Assembly: GCA_947447665.1 (NCBI GenBank) | Contig: CANFJX010000001.1 | Location: 337,911 to 401,910 of the forward strand | Source: Bacteriovoracaceae bacterium | Lineage (GTDB): Bacteria; Bdellovibrionota; UBA1018 | Reading direction: 5' to 3' | DNA length: 64,000 nucleotides | Part shown: piece by piece, positions 1 to 10,040 of the stretch | How positions within the stretch are numbered: position 1 is the stretch's first letter | Layout of the letters: the number at the start of each line of letters is the position of its first letter | The notes under the pieces: model-generated | Databases searched by the model: none | Seen by the model: only the letters and a program-made list of their open reading frames with translations | What the model was told of the DNA's origin: nothing | Program-made: the position numbers and the translations under genes

Positions 1-47
1 GCGGTCTGGGTCGCAAAGATTAAATGAGTCAACCATTAAAAAATTAC

Positions 48-473
48 GCAAGACTGTAAGCCGGGTTCTGTCTTCATCTCATTTCTAACAGCCTAAACGA
101 AATGGAGGCGATCATTCCTCTCGAACTCACGTTACCGTAAGCCTCTAGCGGCCTTACCCGGAGGTATTGGTCTAGCAAACCGAAACCTCCCTATTTGGCC
201 TTGCTCCAGGTAGGGTTTGCCGTGCCACCTTTGTCACCAAAGGCGCGGTGGGCTCTTACCCCACCGTTTCACCCTGACCTCGCTTCAGACGAATCTCAAG
301 AGAGGCGGTTTATTTTCTGTTGCACTTTCCGTCACCGATTCGTCGCCAAATCGGTGCCTGGTCGTTAACCAGTACCTTGCTTTATGGAGCCCGGACTTTC
401 CTCCCACAAAACTTATTTCCAAACGATTCGAAAACCGTTGAAAAAAACTTTGTCAGCGATCGCCCGTCTTGCG
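48..473 (-). ncRNA. rnpB: RNase P RNA, bacterial A-type
   Basis: Catalytic RNA of ribonuclease P, which trims the 5' leader of precursor tRNAs. Read on the minus strand, the conserved CRI core (GAGGAAAGTCCGGGCTCC, complement at 386-403) and the conserved 3' block (ACAGAACCCGGCTTACAG, complement near 56-75) are both present. The two ends pair as helix P1: GCAAGAC at the 5' end (466-472) with GTCTTGC at the 3' end (48-54). The length of about 425 nt is normal. A T-run follows immediately downstream (about 38-43) and may end the transcript. It lies 11 bp after the zinc-ribbon gene in the same direction, so it may be cotranscribed with it. The remaining bases 1-37 hold nothing recognisable. Exact ends are estimated to within a few bases. 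Confidence 0.96.
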
Positions 474-483
474 TAAAACTTTC

Positions 484-1251
484 TTAACTGTTCGCTGCTT
501 GCGCAGTTTCTTTGAGACTTTCGCCGGCAGCTACCGGGACAAACAGAATACGATTACAGCTCGGACATTGATGAAGCGCGTTCCCCTTCTGAAGCTCAAT
601 ATAGAGCTGAGGGGGCAGCATCATGTTGCAGGCTCGGCACCGGCCACCAACTGCAGGGACCAATCCGATCCCACCGCGGGCTTTGCGAATTCGATCATAT
701 TGCGAAAGAATTCTAATCTCGACGCCTGGTAAAAACCGATTTCGCTCGGAAAGCAATTGAGTCAGATCTGCTCCTAGTGCTTGGCCCTGACCCAAAACAG
801 TTTCCGACTGACGCCCATGATCCGATTCAAGCTTCTCTAATTCGCCTTGGAGGGATGTTAACTCATTTTGATGAGCATCCATCTCTGTGGTTGATTTTCT
901 TTTCTGCTCCTCGAGATTCAGAGCAAGTCGCTTAAGTTGCTCAATTTCTTTGGAGGCAGCTTGAAACTCTTGGGTGTTCTGAACGGATTCTAATTTAGCG
1001 GCTGAGCGGCTCGACCGCTCAAGATTTAAATCCAATGCAGCTTGAGTCTGGCGAGCCACTTTATCTAGCTCAGCGATCTTATTTTTCTTGGCTTCACAGG
1101 CAGCTTTTACTTTCTTAAGAGCTTCCTCCGCAGCTTTCAAACCGGCGGGCAAAGCCTCTTGATTCTTTCGAATCGCGTCAATTTTTAAATCCAGCTCTTG
1201 GAGCTGTTCCAAATTCTTAAGTTGTTCCACTAAAGGGAGCGGCTGATTCAC
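484..1251 (-). CDS. C4-type zinc-ribbon coiled-coil protein (COG1579 family)
   Basis: Predicted nucleic-acid-associated protein of 255 aa. The first ~170 residues are a long charged coiled coil of heptad-rich Leu/Glu/Lys segments. The C-terminus is a zinc ribbon with two CxxC knuckles (CRAC and CPSC, about 25 residues apart). I place the start at GTG 1251: it is preceded by AGGAGG at 6 nt spacing and overlaps the NIF3 stop as GTGA. The in-frame TTG 18 nt upstream contains that Shine-Dalgarno and is unlikely to be used. The family is widespread and often sits beside NIF3 genes, but its biochemical role is poorly established. NIF3 lies upstream and rnpB downstream, suggesting one transcription unit. 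Confidence 0.88.
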   Translation of the reverse strand: MNQPLPLVEQLKNLEQLQELDLKIDAIRKNQEALPAGLKAAEEALKKVKAACEAKKNKIAELDKVARQTQAALDLNLERSSRSAAKLESVQNTQEFQAASKEIEQLKRLALNLEEQKRKSTTEMDAHQNELTSLQGELEKLESDHGRQSETVLGQGQALGADLTQLLSERNRFLPGVEIRILSQYDRIRKARGGIGLVPAVGGRCRACNMMLPPQLYIELQKGNALHQCPSCNRILFVPVAAGESLKETAQAANS

Positions 1252-2081
1252 TTCTTTCCTCCTGACCAAAACATCTGTGTCGGTGTCTGAACATCCATTA
1301 CCCTTAACCCGAGACCTAAAAGCCAGTCCTTCATGGTTTCCACAAAGAATCTTTCGCTTTCTCGGTGCCCAAGCTCCATCACCGCCACTCCAAGACGCTG
1401 TCCCTGGAGAGCATTATGGTAGCCTACCTCTCCCGTAATGAACAAATCGCACTTTACGTCGGCAGCAGACTCCACGAATGATGCCCCTTTCCCAGCTGTA
1501 AAACCCACTCGCACTACCCGGGAAGGAGGAGGGTTTGTTATCCAAAACCCATTTACCTTAAATGTGTTTCTAACATCTTTGGCCACTTCTGAAAAGGGCC
1601 TTGGATGCCTAAATTCGCCCCAAAAGCCATAACCCGATCCTCGAACCAGACTCTCTCCTGACTTGAGCCGCTGTTCGGCAACGGTGTCATAAAACCTTCC
1701 CTTGACTTCTACACCTAAGCCCTCAGAAACCTGACTCACAACTTCCAGTGCGCAGCGGTCAAAATTCGTATGACAAGACACCACAGCAATGCCCCGTCGC
1801 ATCGCCTCGAAAGCCAAGCTTCCAGGTGTCCACCTTGAAATCCCACGACTTTTCGGAAACAAACAAGGATGATGGGTAACAATCAGACTAAAACCATTTT
1901 GAGTTGCTAGATCGATCGCCTCTTCGGTCAAATCAATGGAGACGACCGCCCCCGAAGTCGTCCACAGAGGGTCGCCAACAAGTAGTCCTACATTATCCCA
2001 ATCCTCAGCCATCGCAGAGGGGGCGAGCTCTTCGAGAGAACTCAGAATTTTTTCGACTGCTTTACCCGTTTTTGATGTCAT
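1248..2081 (-). CDS. NIF3-like dinuclear metal-centre protein
   Basis: Member of the NIF3/YbgI/YqfO family (277 aa), which forms toroidal hexamers with a two-metal site. The reaction is not firmly known; GTP cyclohydrolase-type annotations in databases are not well supported. Visible signatures are DNVGLLVGD near residue 30, a THHPCLF metal-ligand motif near residue 70, SCHTNFD near residue 103, and a C-terminal ELGHRESE motif carrying the last His/Glu ligands. It is the short, YbgI-like form without the YqfO insertion domain. The ATG at 2081 has only a weak ribosome site. The stop overlaps the GTG of the zinc-ribbon gene, so the two are translationally coupled. Confidence 0.92.
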   Translation of the reverse strand: MTSKTGKAVEKILSSLEELAPSAMAEDWDNVGLLVGDPLWTTSGAVVSIDLTEEAIDLATQNGFSLIVTHHPCLFPKSRGISRWTPGSLAFEAMRRGIAVVSCHTNFDRCALEVVSQVSEGLGVEVKGRFYDTVAEQRLKSGESLVRGSGYGFWGEFRHPRPFSEVAKDVRNTFKVNGFWITNPPPSRVVRVGFTAGKGASFVESAADVKCDLFITGEVGYHNALQGQRLGVAVMELGHRESERFFVETMKDWLLGLGLRVMDVQTPTQMFWSGGKK

Positions 2082-2123
2082 AGAGAGCTCGGTTAGTAAT
2101 CATTGCGCACTAAGTCAAGCTTA

Positions 2124-2152
2124 TTGTTCCCGAATCAGCCCCAGATTATACT
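2124..2152 (+). promoter_or_regulatory. Candidate sigma-70 promoter for the lytic transglycosylase
   Basis: TTGTTC (2124-2129), a 17-bp spacer, then TATACT (2147-2152). It lies in the divergent gap between the NIF3 gene and the transglycosylase and would start transcription about 30 nt before the GTG at 2188. Sequence-only call. Confidence 0.5.
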
Positions 2153-2187
2153 TTGATTTTGTTTTTTCTTCCTGCCATGATTTCTCG

Positions 2188-3408
2188 GTGGGACTATCTC
2201 AACTAAAAAAAATCAAAAAAATTGGAATTCAATGCTGTCTCCTTGCCTCGATAGGAGGATGCGCGACCACTCAGATCGAACCCAAACCAGCCCCCCAAGA
2301 CCCGGGAAGTTTTTCACGAAGAGCCCCCTCGATTCAACCTGTCGCCGTTGAGGACCTTCTGATTGAGAAATCAAAACCCCAACAGGAAATTAAAGAAGAA
2401 GTAGCGAAGAATGAGAAGCGTGATAGCGAATCCTCCCCACTGGGAGCACTCCCAATTGAGCTGAATGAACACGTGCAGAAATGGATTCGATACTTTACCC
2501 AGAGGGATCGCGCTCGATTCCAAAGATTTCTGAACCAAGGCAACCAATACCGCGAAGTAGTAGAAAATGTATTAGAACAAAACCAACTCCCTACGGAGCT
2601 TTATTACCTAGCCATGATTGAAAGTGGCTACAGTACCCGAGCTACTTCACTGGCAAAAGCTGCGGGAGTCTGGCAGTTTATTCCCGCCACTGGGAAACGC
2701 TACGGACTGGAGGTTAACTCCTACACGGACGAACGACGCGACCCCATCCGCGCCACCGAGGCCGCGGCCAAGTACCTCAGAGATCTCTATAATGTTTTCG
2801 GTTCCTGGTATTTAGCCGTGGCTGCTTATAACGCTGGAGAGTTCAGGATCATGACCAGCGTAATCCGAGGGAAAAGCCGGGACTTCTGGACCCTCGCTAA
2901 AAACGGCGTTCTCCCGTCAGAAACAGCAGACTACATTCCAAAATTTCTAGCGGCCATTCAAATCGGCGAAAATCCCACGGACTACGGATTTACTGAGCCT
3001 GAATCGGAGATTTATCCCAACCTACACGCAATTGAAGTCCCTTCTCCCGCGCGCCTCTCCGACCTTGCCAACCTAGTCAAACTCCCCCTCAGTGAACTCA
3101 AGCGGCTCAACCCCAACTTACGAACTGAAGTCACGCCACCCCACAACCACCATTATGATGTTTGGCTCCCCGAGGACAACGTCCACAATTTTGACCCGCA
3201 CAAAATCCAACTGGCCCGATTCAAAATTTCACCTCGTATTTATAAAAAATCAAGACTCGTCCGCTACCGCGTCAAACGAGGCGACCGCCTCAGCCAGATT
3301 GCCCATCGCTTTAGCGTCTCCGTCCGCTCGATTCAGGCTAGTAATGCCCTCCGCAGACGATCCATCTACATCGGTCAGGTCCTCAAAATCAAAACTCCCG
3401 GAGCGTAA
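2188..3408 (+). CDS. MltD-type membrane-bound lytic murein transglycosylase with LysM
   Basis: Cleaves the glycan strand of peptidoglycan, forming 1,6-anhydro-muropeptides, probably from the outer membrane. The protein is 406 aa. A lysine-rich n-region and short hydrophobic stretch end in a lipobox-like IGGC (Cys25). A variable linker follows. An SLT domain lies at about residues 110-260, with the catalytic Glu at residue 145 in AMIESGY and the following GVWQFIP and AAYNAGE motifs. A C-terminal LysM module begins at YRVKRGD (about residue 360). The frame stays open back to an ATG at 1936, but that part is antisense to NIF3. GTG 2188 is the only standard start that gives a plausible lipoprotein signal, although no good Shine-Dalgarno precedes it. 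The chain is shorter than typical E. coli MltD, with one clear LysM. Confidence 0.9.
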   Translation: MGLSQLKKIKKIGIQCCLLASIGGCATTQIEPKPAPQDPGSFSRRAPSIQPVAVEDLLIEKSKPQQEIKEEVAKNEKRDSESSPLGALPIELNEHVQKWIRYFTQRDRARFQRFLNQGNQYREVVENVLEQNQLPTELYYLAMIESGYSTRATSLAKAAGVWQFIPATGKRYGLEVNSYTDERRDPIRATEAAAKYLRDLYNVFGSWYLAVAAYNAGEFRIMTSVIRGKSRDFWTLAKNGVLPSETADYIPKFLAAIQIGENPTDYGFTEPESEIYPNLHAIEVPSPARLSDLANLVKLPLSELKRLNPNLRTEVTPPHNHHYDVWLPEDNVHNFDPHKIQLARFKISPRIYKKSRLVRYRVKRGDRLSQIAHRFSVSVRSIQASNALRRRSIYIGQVLKIKTPGA

Positions 3409-3454
3409 ATCGAGGAACTTGGCGTTTTCATTGGGTTAAAATTTGAATTAAAAC

Positions 3455-3531
3455 TGGTAGGCCCAGAGGGACTCGAACCCCCGACCAATCCGTTATGAGC
3501 GGACTGCTCTAACCAGCTGAGCTATGAGCCT
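3455..3531 (-). tRNA. tRNA with CAU anticodon (Ile2 or elongator Met)
   Basis: A 77-nt cloverleaf on the minus strand with encoded CCA. The acceptor stem AGGCTCA pairs with TGGGCCT through one G-U. The D arm is TAGCTCAGCTGGTTAGAGCA. The anticodon loop is CTCATAA (anticodon CAT) on a GTCCG/CGGAT stem. The T arm carries GGTTCGAGTCC. It is not the initiator type: the A1-U72 pair is intact and there are no three G-C pairs under the anticodon. Whether the anticodon C is changed to lysidine (tRNA-Ile2) or the tRNA is elongator Met cannot be settled by eye; the acceptor-stem pattern leans to Ile2. It starts 7 nt after the rpoD stop on the same strand, so it is likely processed from the rpoD transcript. 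Confidence 0.95.
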
Positions 3532-3538
3532 CCAGGAA

Positions 3539-5360
<1,822 letters not shown>

Positions 5361-5374
<14 letters not shown>

Positions 5375-7271
5375 AGAAGCTGTTAAATTCCTTCATTTTG
5401 CGCTGAACGTCAAGGTAATCTTTCATGAGTTTCGCTTGTAATACAGCGTCATTCTTAGCTTCTGCCTGGACAATCTGACGACTAACCTGTTGCGAAAATC
5501 GTGCCCACTTCTTAGCAATGCTCTTAAAAACTGCTTCTTTAAACTGTTCCAACTGAACTAAAGGCACTTCCGACACCATCGAGCCAGTCATGACAGTTCG
5601 GATTTGATCATCTGAATCGTTCCAATCGACTAATTTCAAATCTGAAGCGTACTTCGAAATCCACTCGCGGGCAGGAGGATACTCCAAAAGACTACCGAGG
5701 TCATGCTCCGGAGGAAGCTGATCCAGAGCACCCACAAAGACTCGGAGGTACTCGCCACCCTGAGCCAAACCAGCAATCAAAACTTGATCTAGCATAGTTA
5801 AGCGCTGGTTTTTAATCGGCAAAGGCTGACTGGAATTTTGAAGAACTCTGACCTCAAACGCCGAGGACTGATTAGCGCTAGAAGAGTTGCCCTTGTGAAC
5901 AGTGCCGTGCTCAGCCCCAGTTGCTCCAATTGCCCCTAAAATCAAAGCCCTTGAAACCCGAAACTCCTTCTGGACTCTCTCCATCCGTACTTCACGTCCT
6001 AAGGGATCGTTTAATCTGGAAATCCACTTACCTATTTTCTTCAAGGCCTGTGTTTGAGCCTCTGGATCTTTCCGCCCCCCCTGAATGGCAGCATCAATTT
6101 CGGTGTCCAGAATCGGACGCGCCGCCGCGAGCAGCTCCGTCAGATGCTCCTGCCCCCCCGGACGAATCTGTCCAGTCGAAAGATCCAACAAAACTTCATC
6201 AGGATCCAAACCAGCGGGAAGTTGAGCCCCTTGAAGGACCCATCCATGATCCAGCCCCGTTTCCATAGCCCGCACCGTAGCCAAGGTCCCGGCCGAGTCT
6301 CCATCAAAAAGCACAACGACACGACTTGCTAGTCTCTTGAAAACGTGGAGGTGCTCAGGCGTCAGCGCGGTTCCACAGGTCGCTACAACGTTCTTAAAAC
6401 CAGCGGCATAAAGAGTAAGAACATCAAAATAGCCCTCTACCAAAATCAGTTCGTCTTTTTCTCGAATGTATTTTTGAGCCTGATACAAACCAAAAGCGAG
6501 TTTGCCTTTATGAAACACTAGAGAGTCCGGGGAATTTAAATACTTGGGATGGTCTTGATCTGATAGGATTCGACCCCCAAATCCCGCGACTTTTCCCCTA
6601 ATATTCAAAATCGGAAAAATCACTCGATTCCGAAAGAGATCGAAATTCCCCTTGGCCGATGGCCGCATGAGCCCCAACTCTGTAGCTAAATCGAGCGGCG
6701 CCTTTTTTTCAATTAAATGACTAGCCAAACCATCCCAAGCGCCCGAGGCAGCGCCCAAATAGAATCCCTCTTGGAACTCAGGCCCCACCCCTCGAAGACC
6801 CAAATAGCGACTGACATGGGGGTCACTCTTAAGGGAAGCCCTAAAGTAAGTGGCAGCAAACCGATTCAAGCGGTAAGCGAGGGCGAGTTTTTCCTGTGTT
6901 TTTTTCTTTTGCTCGGAGTCTTGCCCTTCTCCATCCTGCCGATTCCAGTCCGACGGAAGAGGAATTCTTGCGCGCTCCACAAGTTCTTCGACAGCCTCGG
7001 GAAAACTCAGGGCCGAGAGCTCCATCACAAAAGTGATTAAATCCCCGCCGCGCTTACACCCATAGCAGTGGTAAAGCTGTTTGGTCTCGTTTACGCTAAA
7101 AGAGGGACTTCGCTCCGAGTGAAAAGGACAGAGGCCAACATAGCTGACACCTGTTTTTCGGAGAACGACGTTCTCTCCGATCACTTCGATGATATTGACC
7201 GACTCTTTGATCTTACGAACGAGATCGGCTAGACCTGCCCGATTTTTTCTCGGACTAATTGATTCACCCAT
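5361..7271 (-). CDS. dnaG: DNA primase
   Basis: Synthesises RNA primers for DNA replication and works with the replicative helicase. The protein is 636 aa. The N-terminal CHC2 zinc finger reads CPFH...CYGC (about residues 48-70). The RNA-polymerase core follows, with a Toprim domain (LILVEGYFD near residue 275 and [10 protein letters not shown] near 325 carrying the acidic metal ligands). A less conserved C-terminal helicase-binding region completes it. The start overlaps yqeY by 43 nt, more than usual; no alternative start downstream keeps the conserved N-terminus, so the overlap is probably real. Downstream it overlaps rpoD by 14 nt. Confidence 0.98.
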
Positions 7272-7681
7272 TTACCATCAGCCCGCCCCTGTACTTTGGG
7301 GAGTAAAATTTTCATGACCTGCCCGAGATCCTTCGGTCCGGTCGCTTTTGCTTCGGAGATTGCCCAGTCCACTAATGACCTGACTTCGGCCTCATCCATC
7401 TGCGCAGGAAGGAAAGTCTGAAGGAATTTTAGTTCCGCTTCTTCCTTAGCCACTAGATCTTCTCGTCCACCTTGTCTGAACTGATCAATCGAGTCCTGGC
7501 GTTGCTTCGCCGCCGCAGTCACAATCTTAATTACTCCCGCATCATCTAAATCGATACGATCATCAATCTCTTTTTTTCTGACCGCTGCGTGGAGATTGCG
7601 AACATAAGCCAGCGTCTCTTTATCACCTGACTTCATGGAGGTTTTCATTTGTGCCGAAAGACGCTCTTTTAAGGTAGTCAT
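7229..7681 (-). CDS. GatB/YqeY domain protein
   Basis: YqeY-family protein of 150 aa, related to the C-terminal tRNA-binding tail of the GatB/GatE amidotransferase subunit. The function of the free-standing form is unsettled. Family motifs are MKSGDKETLAYVRNLHAAV near the start, KQRQDSIDQFRQGGREDL in the middle, FLPAQM, and GPKDLGQVMKILLPKVQGRADG near the end. The ATG at 7681 follows AAGGAAGATCT, a good ribosome site. It sits between rpsU and dnaG, a position it holds in many bacteria. A rho-independent terminator separates it from rpsU, so expression would depend on readthrough or a separate promoter. Confidence 0.93.
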   Translation of the reverse strand: MTTLKERLSAQMKTSMKSGDKETLAYVRNLHAAVRKKEIDDRIDLDDAGVIKIVTAAAKQRQDSIDQFRQGGREDLVAKEEAELKFLQTFLPAQMDEAEVRSLVDWAISEAKATGPKDLGQVMKILLPKVQGRADGKWVNQLVREKIGQV

Positions 7682-7707
7682 AGATCTTCCTTTTGTAACC
7701 CAAAAGC

Positions 7708-7748
7708 AAAAAAGGCCGAGACGAAATCGATAGATCTGCCTCGGCCTT
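7708..7748 (-). terminator. Rho-independent terminator/attenuator between rpsU and yqeY
   Basis: On the minus strand AAGGCCGAG (complement of 7740-7748) pairs with CTCGGCCTT (complement of 7712-7720), giving a 9-bp stem with a 19-nt loop, followed by a run of six T (complement of 7708-7713). It lies 20 bp after the rpsU stop. A terminator at this place is known in the E. coli rpsU-dnaG-rpoD operon, where it lowers dnaG output relative to rpsU. The same role is inferred here. Confidence 0.85.
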
Positions 7749-7767
7749 CCATTATGAACTTGAAAAA

Positions 7768-7968
7768 CTAGACGCGAACGGGGCGGCTGCCTTTTTTGAC
7801 AAGCCTCTTCCGAGCGGCGACAGCTTTTTTCTTTCTCTTCACGGAAGGCTTCTCATAAGCTTCACGCTTACGAACTTCCGAAAGGATGCCGGCTTTTTCA
7901 CACTGCTTTTTGAATTTCTTCAAAGCAGCTTCAAATGAATCTCCATCACGAATGGTAATACCTGGCAT
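7768..7968 (-). CDS. rpsU: 30S ribosomal protein S21
   Basis: Small basic protein (66 aa) of the 30S subunit near the anti-Shine-Dalgarno end of 16S rRNA. The sequence matches S21 throughout: [20 protein letters not shown] at the N-terminus, [16 protein letters not shown] in the middle, and an Arg/Lys-rich tail. The start has a very strong ribosome site (AAGGAGGTGAGTT before ATG 7968). It is the first gene of the macromolecular-synthesis operon and is followed by an attenuating terminator. Confidence 0.98.
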   Translation of the reverse strand: MPGITIRDGDSFEAALKKFKKQCEKAGILSEVRKREAYEKPSVKRKKKAVAARKRLVKKGSRPVRV

Positions 7969-8033
7969 AACTCACCTCCTTCCGGTTTAAATTAAGGGCA
8001 GACGGGATTAAAGCCCCCCAACCCAGGATGTGA

Positions 8034-8062
8034 CTCTTAGCATGGGTTTGGTTTCGATCCAA
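8034..8062 (-). promoter_or_regulatory. Candidate sigma-70 promoter for rpsU
   Basis: On the minus strand TTGGAT (complement of 8057-8062), a 17-bp spacer, and TAAGAG (complement of 8034-8039). It lies about 65 bp before the rpsU ATG. Both boxes are imperfect, so this is only a candidate. Confidence 0.4.
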
Positions 8063-8076
8063 GACCCGATTTTTTT
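8044..8076 (+). terminator. Possible plus-strand terminator hairpin upstream of rpsU
   Basis: Plus strand: GGGTTTGG (8044-8051) pairs with CCAAGACCC (8059-8067) with one bulged base, followed by GA and seven T (8070-8076). No plus-strand gene lies upstream; the only use would be to stop antisense RNA reading out of the rpsU leader. It overlaps the candidate rpsU promoter, so it may be chance structure. Confidence 0.3.
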
Positions 8077-8083
8077 AGAAGAA

Positions 8084-8947
8084 CTAGCAATCCCAAAGCG
8101 CGACGACCATTCCGCCTCCACCAGCCCCAGTCAACTTGACTGCTAGAGCTCCTTCTCGCAAAAGAGACTCCTCGAGCCTTCTGGCCTCACCCGGAACGAG
8201 CTCCCAAGAGTAAAAGCACTCTCTCGCCTGCTTCATCGCATCGGAGATCAGTCGCAGTCCGGCTGGTCGATCTCCGGCATCGAAAGCCGCAAGGCCATCA
8301 ATCGCAAAACGGGAAGCTGCCTCCATTTTTGCATCCACATGGGCCCCTAGTTGAGGCGTGTCTTCGCGAAATTTTTCAACTCTCAGAACACAATCACTCG
8401 TTCGACTCCGAAGGCCAGTATCATGAAAGGTAAATTTCGGCAGGCTCGTCACTCCGATATTCTGAATCCCGTTAGCCATAGTGTAAGTAATGGGCTGACG
8501 AGCCGAGATCACTGCAACGTCCATCCCGCTACTTTTACCATGAAATCGATGCTCTAAGCGCGTAGCTAACTCGATCTTCTGCTCTTCTCCAAACTCCAAA
8601 ATCGAGGAAACCCACTGAGTCAGCGCCACACAAAGGGCTGCCGAGGAGCCGAGGCCCGCGCCGATCGGAATCGTGCTCTCGATCTGCACTCGTCCTTGGG
8701 GCTGGGAAAACGAGAGCCCTTGGGTTTGGATGTTTTCAATCATGGCGCTCAATAGCTCTAATAGAATCCCGTTTGCCTCGGGCGGATTCACGGACAATGA
8801 CTCAGACTTTTCGTGCGGATCATAGGCCAGGGACAAACCTAGCTCGGGGTGGGGCAGAGCCACCGCCGGTGCCCCTCGTAAGACCGAATGCTCGCCAGCC
8901 AAAACCCACTTCCCTGGAACTCGCGTCTGAAACTTAACCCACTCCAT
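8084..8947 (-). CDS. Mevalonate kinase (GHMP family)
   Basis: Phosphorylates mevalonate to 5-phosphomevalonate with ATP. GHMP motifs are visible: motif 1 PGKWVLAGEHSVLRG near residue 10, motif 2 PIGAGLGSSAAL near residue 95 (the ATP-binding loop), and motif 3 KLTGAGGGGMV at the C-terminus. Length is 287 aa from ATG 8947, whose N-terminus fits the family. A start 42 nt further upstream is possible but would add a non-conserved charged tail and deepen the overlap with mvaD. It is the last gene of fni-hmgR-PMK-mvaD-mvk. Assignment among the GHMP enzymes rests on motif quality plus operon context. Confidence 0.85.
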   Translation of the reverse strand: MEWVKFQTRVPGKWVLAGEHSVLRGAPAVALPHPELGLSLAYDPHEKSESLSVNPPEANGILLELLSAMIENIQTQGLSFSQPQGRVQIESTIPIGAGLGSSAALCVALTQWVSSILEFGEEQKIELATRLEHRFHGKSSGMDVAVISARQPITYTMANGIQNIGVTSLPKFTFHDTGLRSRTSDCVLRVEKFREDTPQLGAHVDAKMEAASRFAIDGLAAFDAGDRPAGLRLISDAMKQARECFYSWELVPGEARRLEESLLREGALAVKLTGAGGGGMVVALWDC

Positions 8948-10040
8948 TCGTGCTCCATTCCTCAATTTTTGCCCCCTGTCCTTGAGCATCCTCTAGGATT
9001 TGAAAATCTTTAAACTGCTCCTTTAGACGGGATCTCCAAAGATCCTTCTCGCTTCGATCGACAATCACATGAACATTGGGTCCTGCATCCAAAGTTACGA
9101 TAGGTGGAGAGCTCTGGTCGATCCATTGAGAAAAGAATTGCAAGGCCTGAAGCGTCCCAGGCTCCCAATAAGTAAATGGGGCAGAGGCTGTATGAAACAG
9201 GCTATGCATCTCCCAAAGCTCTGCCCACGCCAAATGGGACATTTTTCGAAGATCAGCAGATCTCATCGCTTCTAGCAACTGAGCAGTCCGAGCCGCTACT
9301 CTCTCGACCCTCTTTTCCCAAAGAGGCGAACTCTTGATCTTTAAATGAGCCTCAGAGGAGGAGACCTGCTTGGGCGAAGTACTAATGAGGATCACGAAAT
9401 GAGCCATTTCAGGCAGGCGCAAGCCATGAGGGACAAAAGCCTTCTCACCTTCCCAGTAAACCCATGGCCCCTCAAAGGATCGGCATGAACTTCCTGATCC
9501 TCTCCGAGAAAGTTGCGCTAAGATTCGCCTCAACTCAGGAAGACCCTGCCAAGCTCGGCTCCAACTCCTCTCATCAGTTGCAAAAGCCGCAGCCACGCCC
9601 AGAGTCACTGCCGCAAAACTCGATGCACTTGAGGCAATCCCCGATGAGGCTGGAAAAGTATTTGCCGTTCTCAAACTCAATCCAGCCGATCTCCAAGTCT
9701 CTCGGTCTAGCTCTATTCCAAACTGATCATAGAGCGCCGGAACTGCGTCGCGGACTCGATCCACATGTCGCAATAATTTGTCCCGACCCGAGAGCGATAA
9801 ATCTGGAGAAATCCACAATCCTCCAGGGGCAAGATCCTTGGGTCGAAAGCGAGGGAGTTCAGGGAACCAGTAATTCCCGCCAGCGCCAGATCGCTCGACT
9901 TCAGCAACAGTGCACAAAGAACTCAGAGTCATCGAAAGACTCGGATTTTCAGGGATATTCAGAGTCGAATCTGATTTTCCCATATATTTGATCAGCGCAA
10001 TATTAGAAGGAGCTCTAGCTACTATTCTCTGCTCTCGCAT
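8934..10040 (-). CDS. mvaD: Diphosphomevalonate decarboxylase
   Basis: Converts mevalonate 5-diphosphate to isopentenyl diphosphate with ATP hydrolysis and CO2 release. The protein is 368 aa. The N-terminal APSNIALIKYMGK motif is near residue 10 (most homologues have KYWGK). The ATP/substrate loop NTFPASSGIASSASSFAAV is near residue 130, RRGSGSSCRS follows near residue 185, and the catalytic-Asp segment TLDAGPNVHV is near residue 320. ATG 10040 is preceded by GGGAGTGAG, and the gene overlaps its neighbours by 14-19 nt on both sides. This is the most secure of the three GHMP enzymes here and marks the whole operon as a mevalonate pathway. Confidence 0.93.
   Translation of the reverse strand: MREQRIVARAPSNIALIKYMGKSDSTLNIPENPSLSMTLSSLCTVAEVERSGAGGNYWFPELPRFRPKDLAPGGLWISPDLSLSGRDKLLRHVDRVRDAVPALYDQFGIELDRETWRSAGLSLRTANTFPASSGIASSASSFAAVTLGVAAAFATDERSWSRAWQGLPELRRILAQLSRRGSGSSCRSFEGPWVYWEGEKAFVPHGLRLPEMAHFVILISTSPKQVSSSEAHLKIKSSPLWEKRVERVAARTAQLLEAMRSADLRKMSHLAWAELWEMHSLFHTASAPFTYWEPGTLQALQFFSQWIDQSSPPIVTLDAGPNVHVIVDRSEKDLWRSRLKEQFKDFQILEDAQGQGAKIEEWSTNGVG

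Noticed and set aside
1936..2187. 84-codon N-terminal extension of the lytic transglycosylase from ATG 1936
   Set aside because: Mostly antisense to the well-conserved NIF3 gene and not protein-like; GTG 2188 directly precedes the lipoprotein signal.
3455..3531. Calling the CAU tRNA as initiator tRNA-fMet
   Set aside because: The acceptor has a paired A1-U72 and the anticodon stem lacks the three G-C pairs of initiators.
9464..9991. 175-aa plus-strand frame inside mvaD
   Set aside because: Antisense shadow; mvaD motifs on the minus strand are intact across the region.
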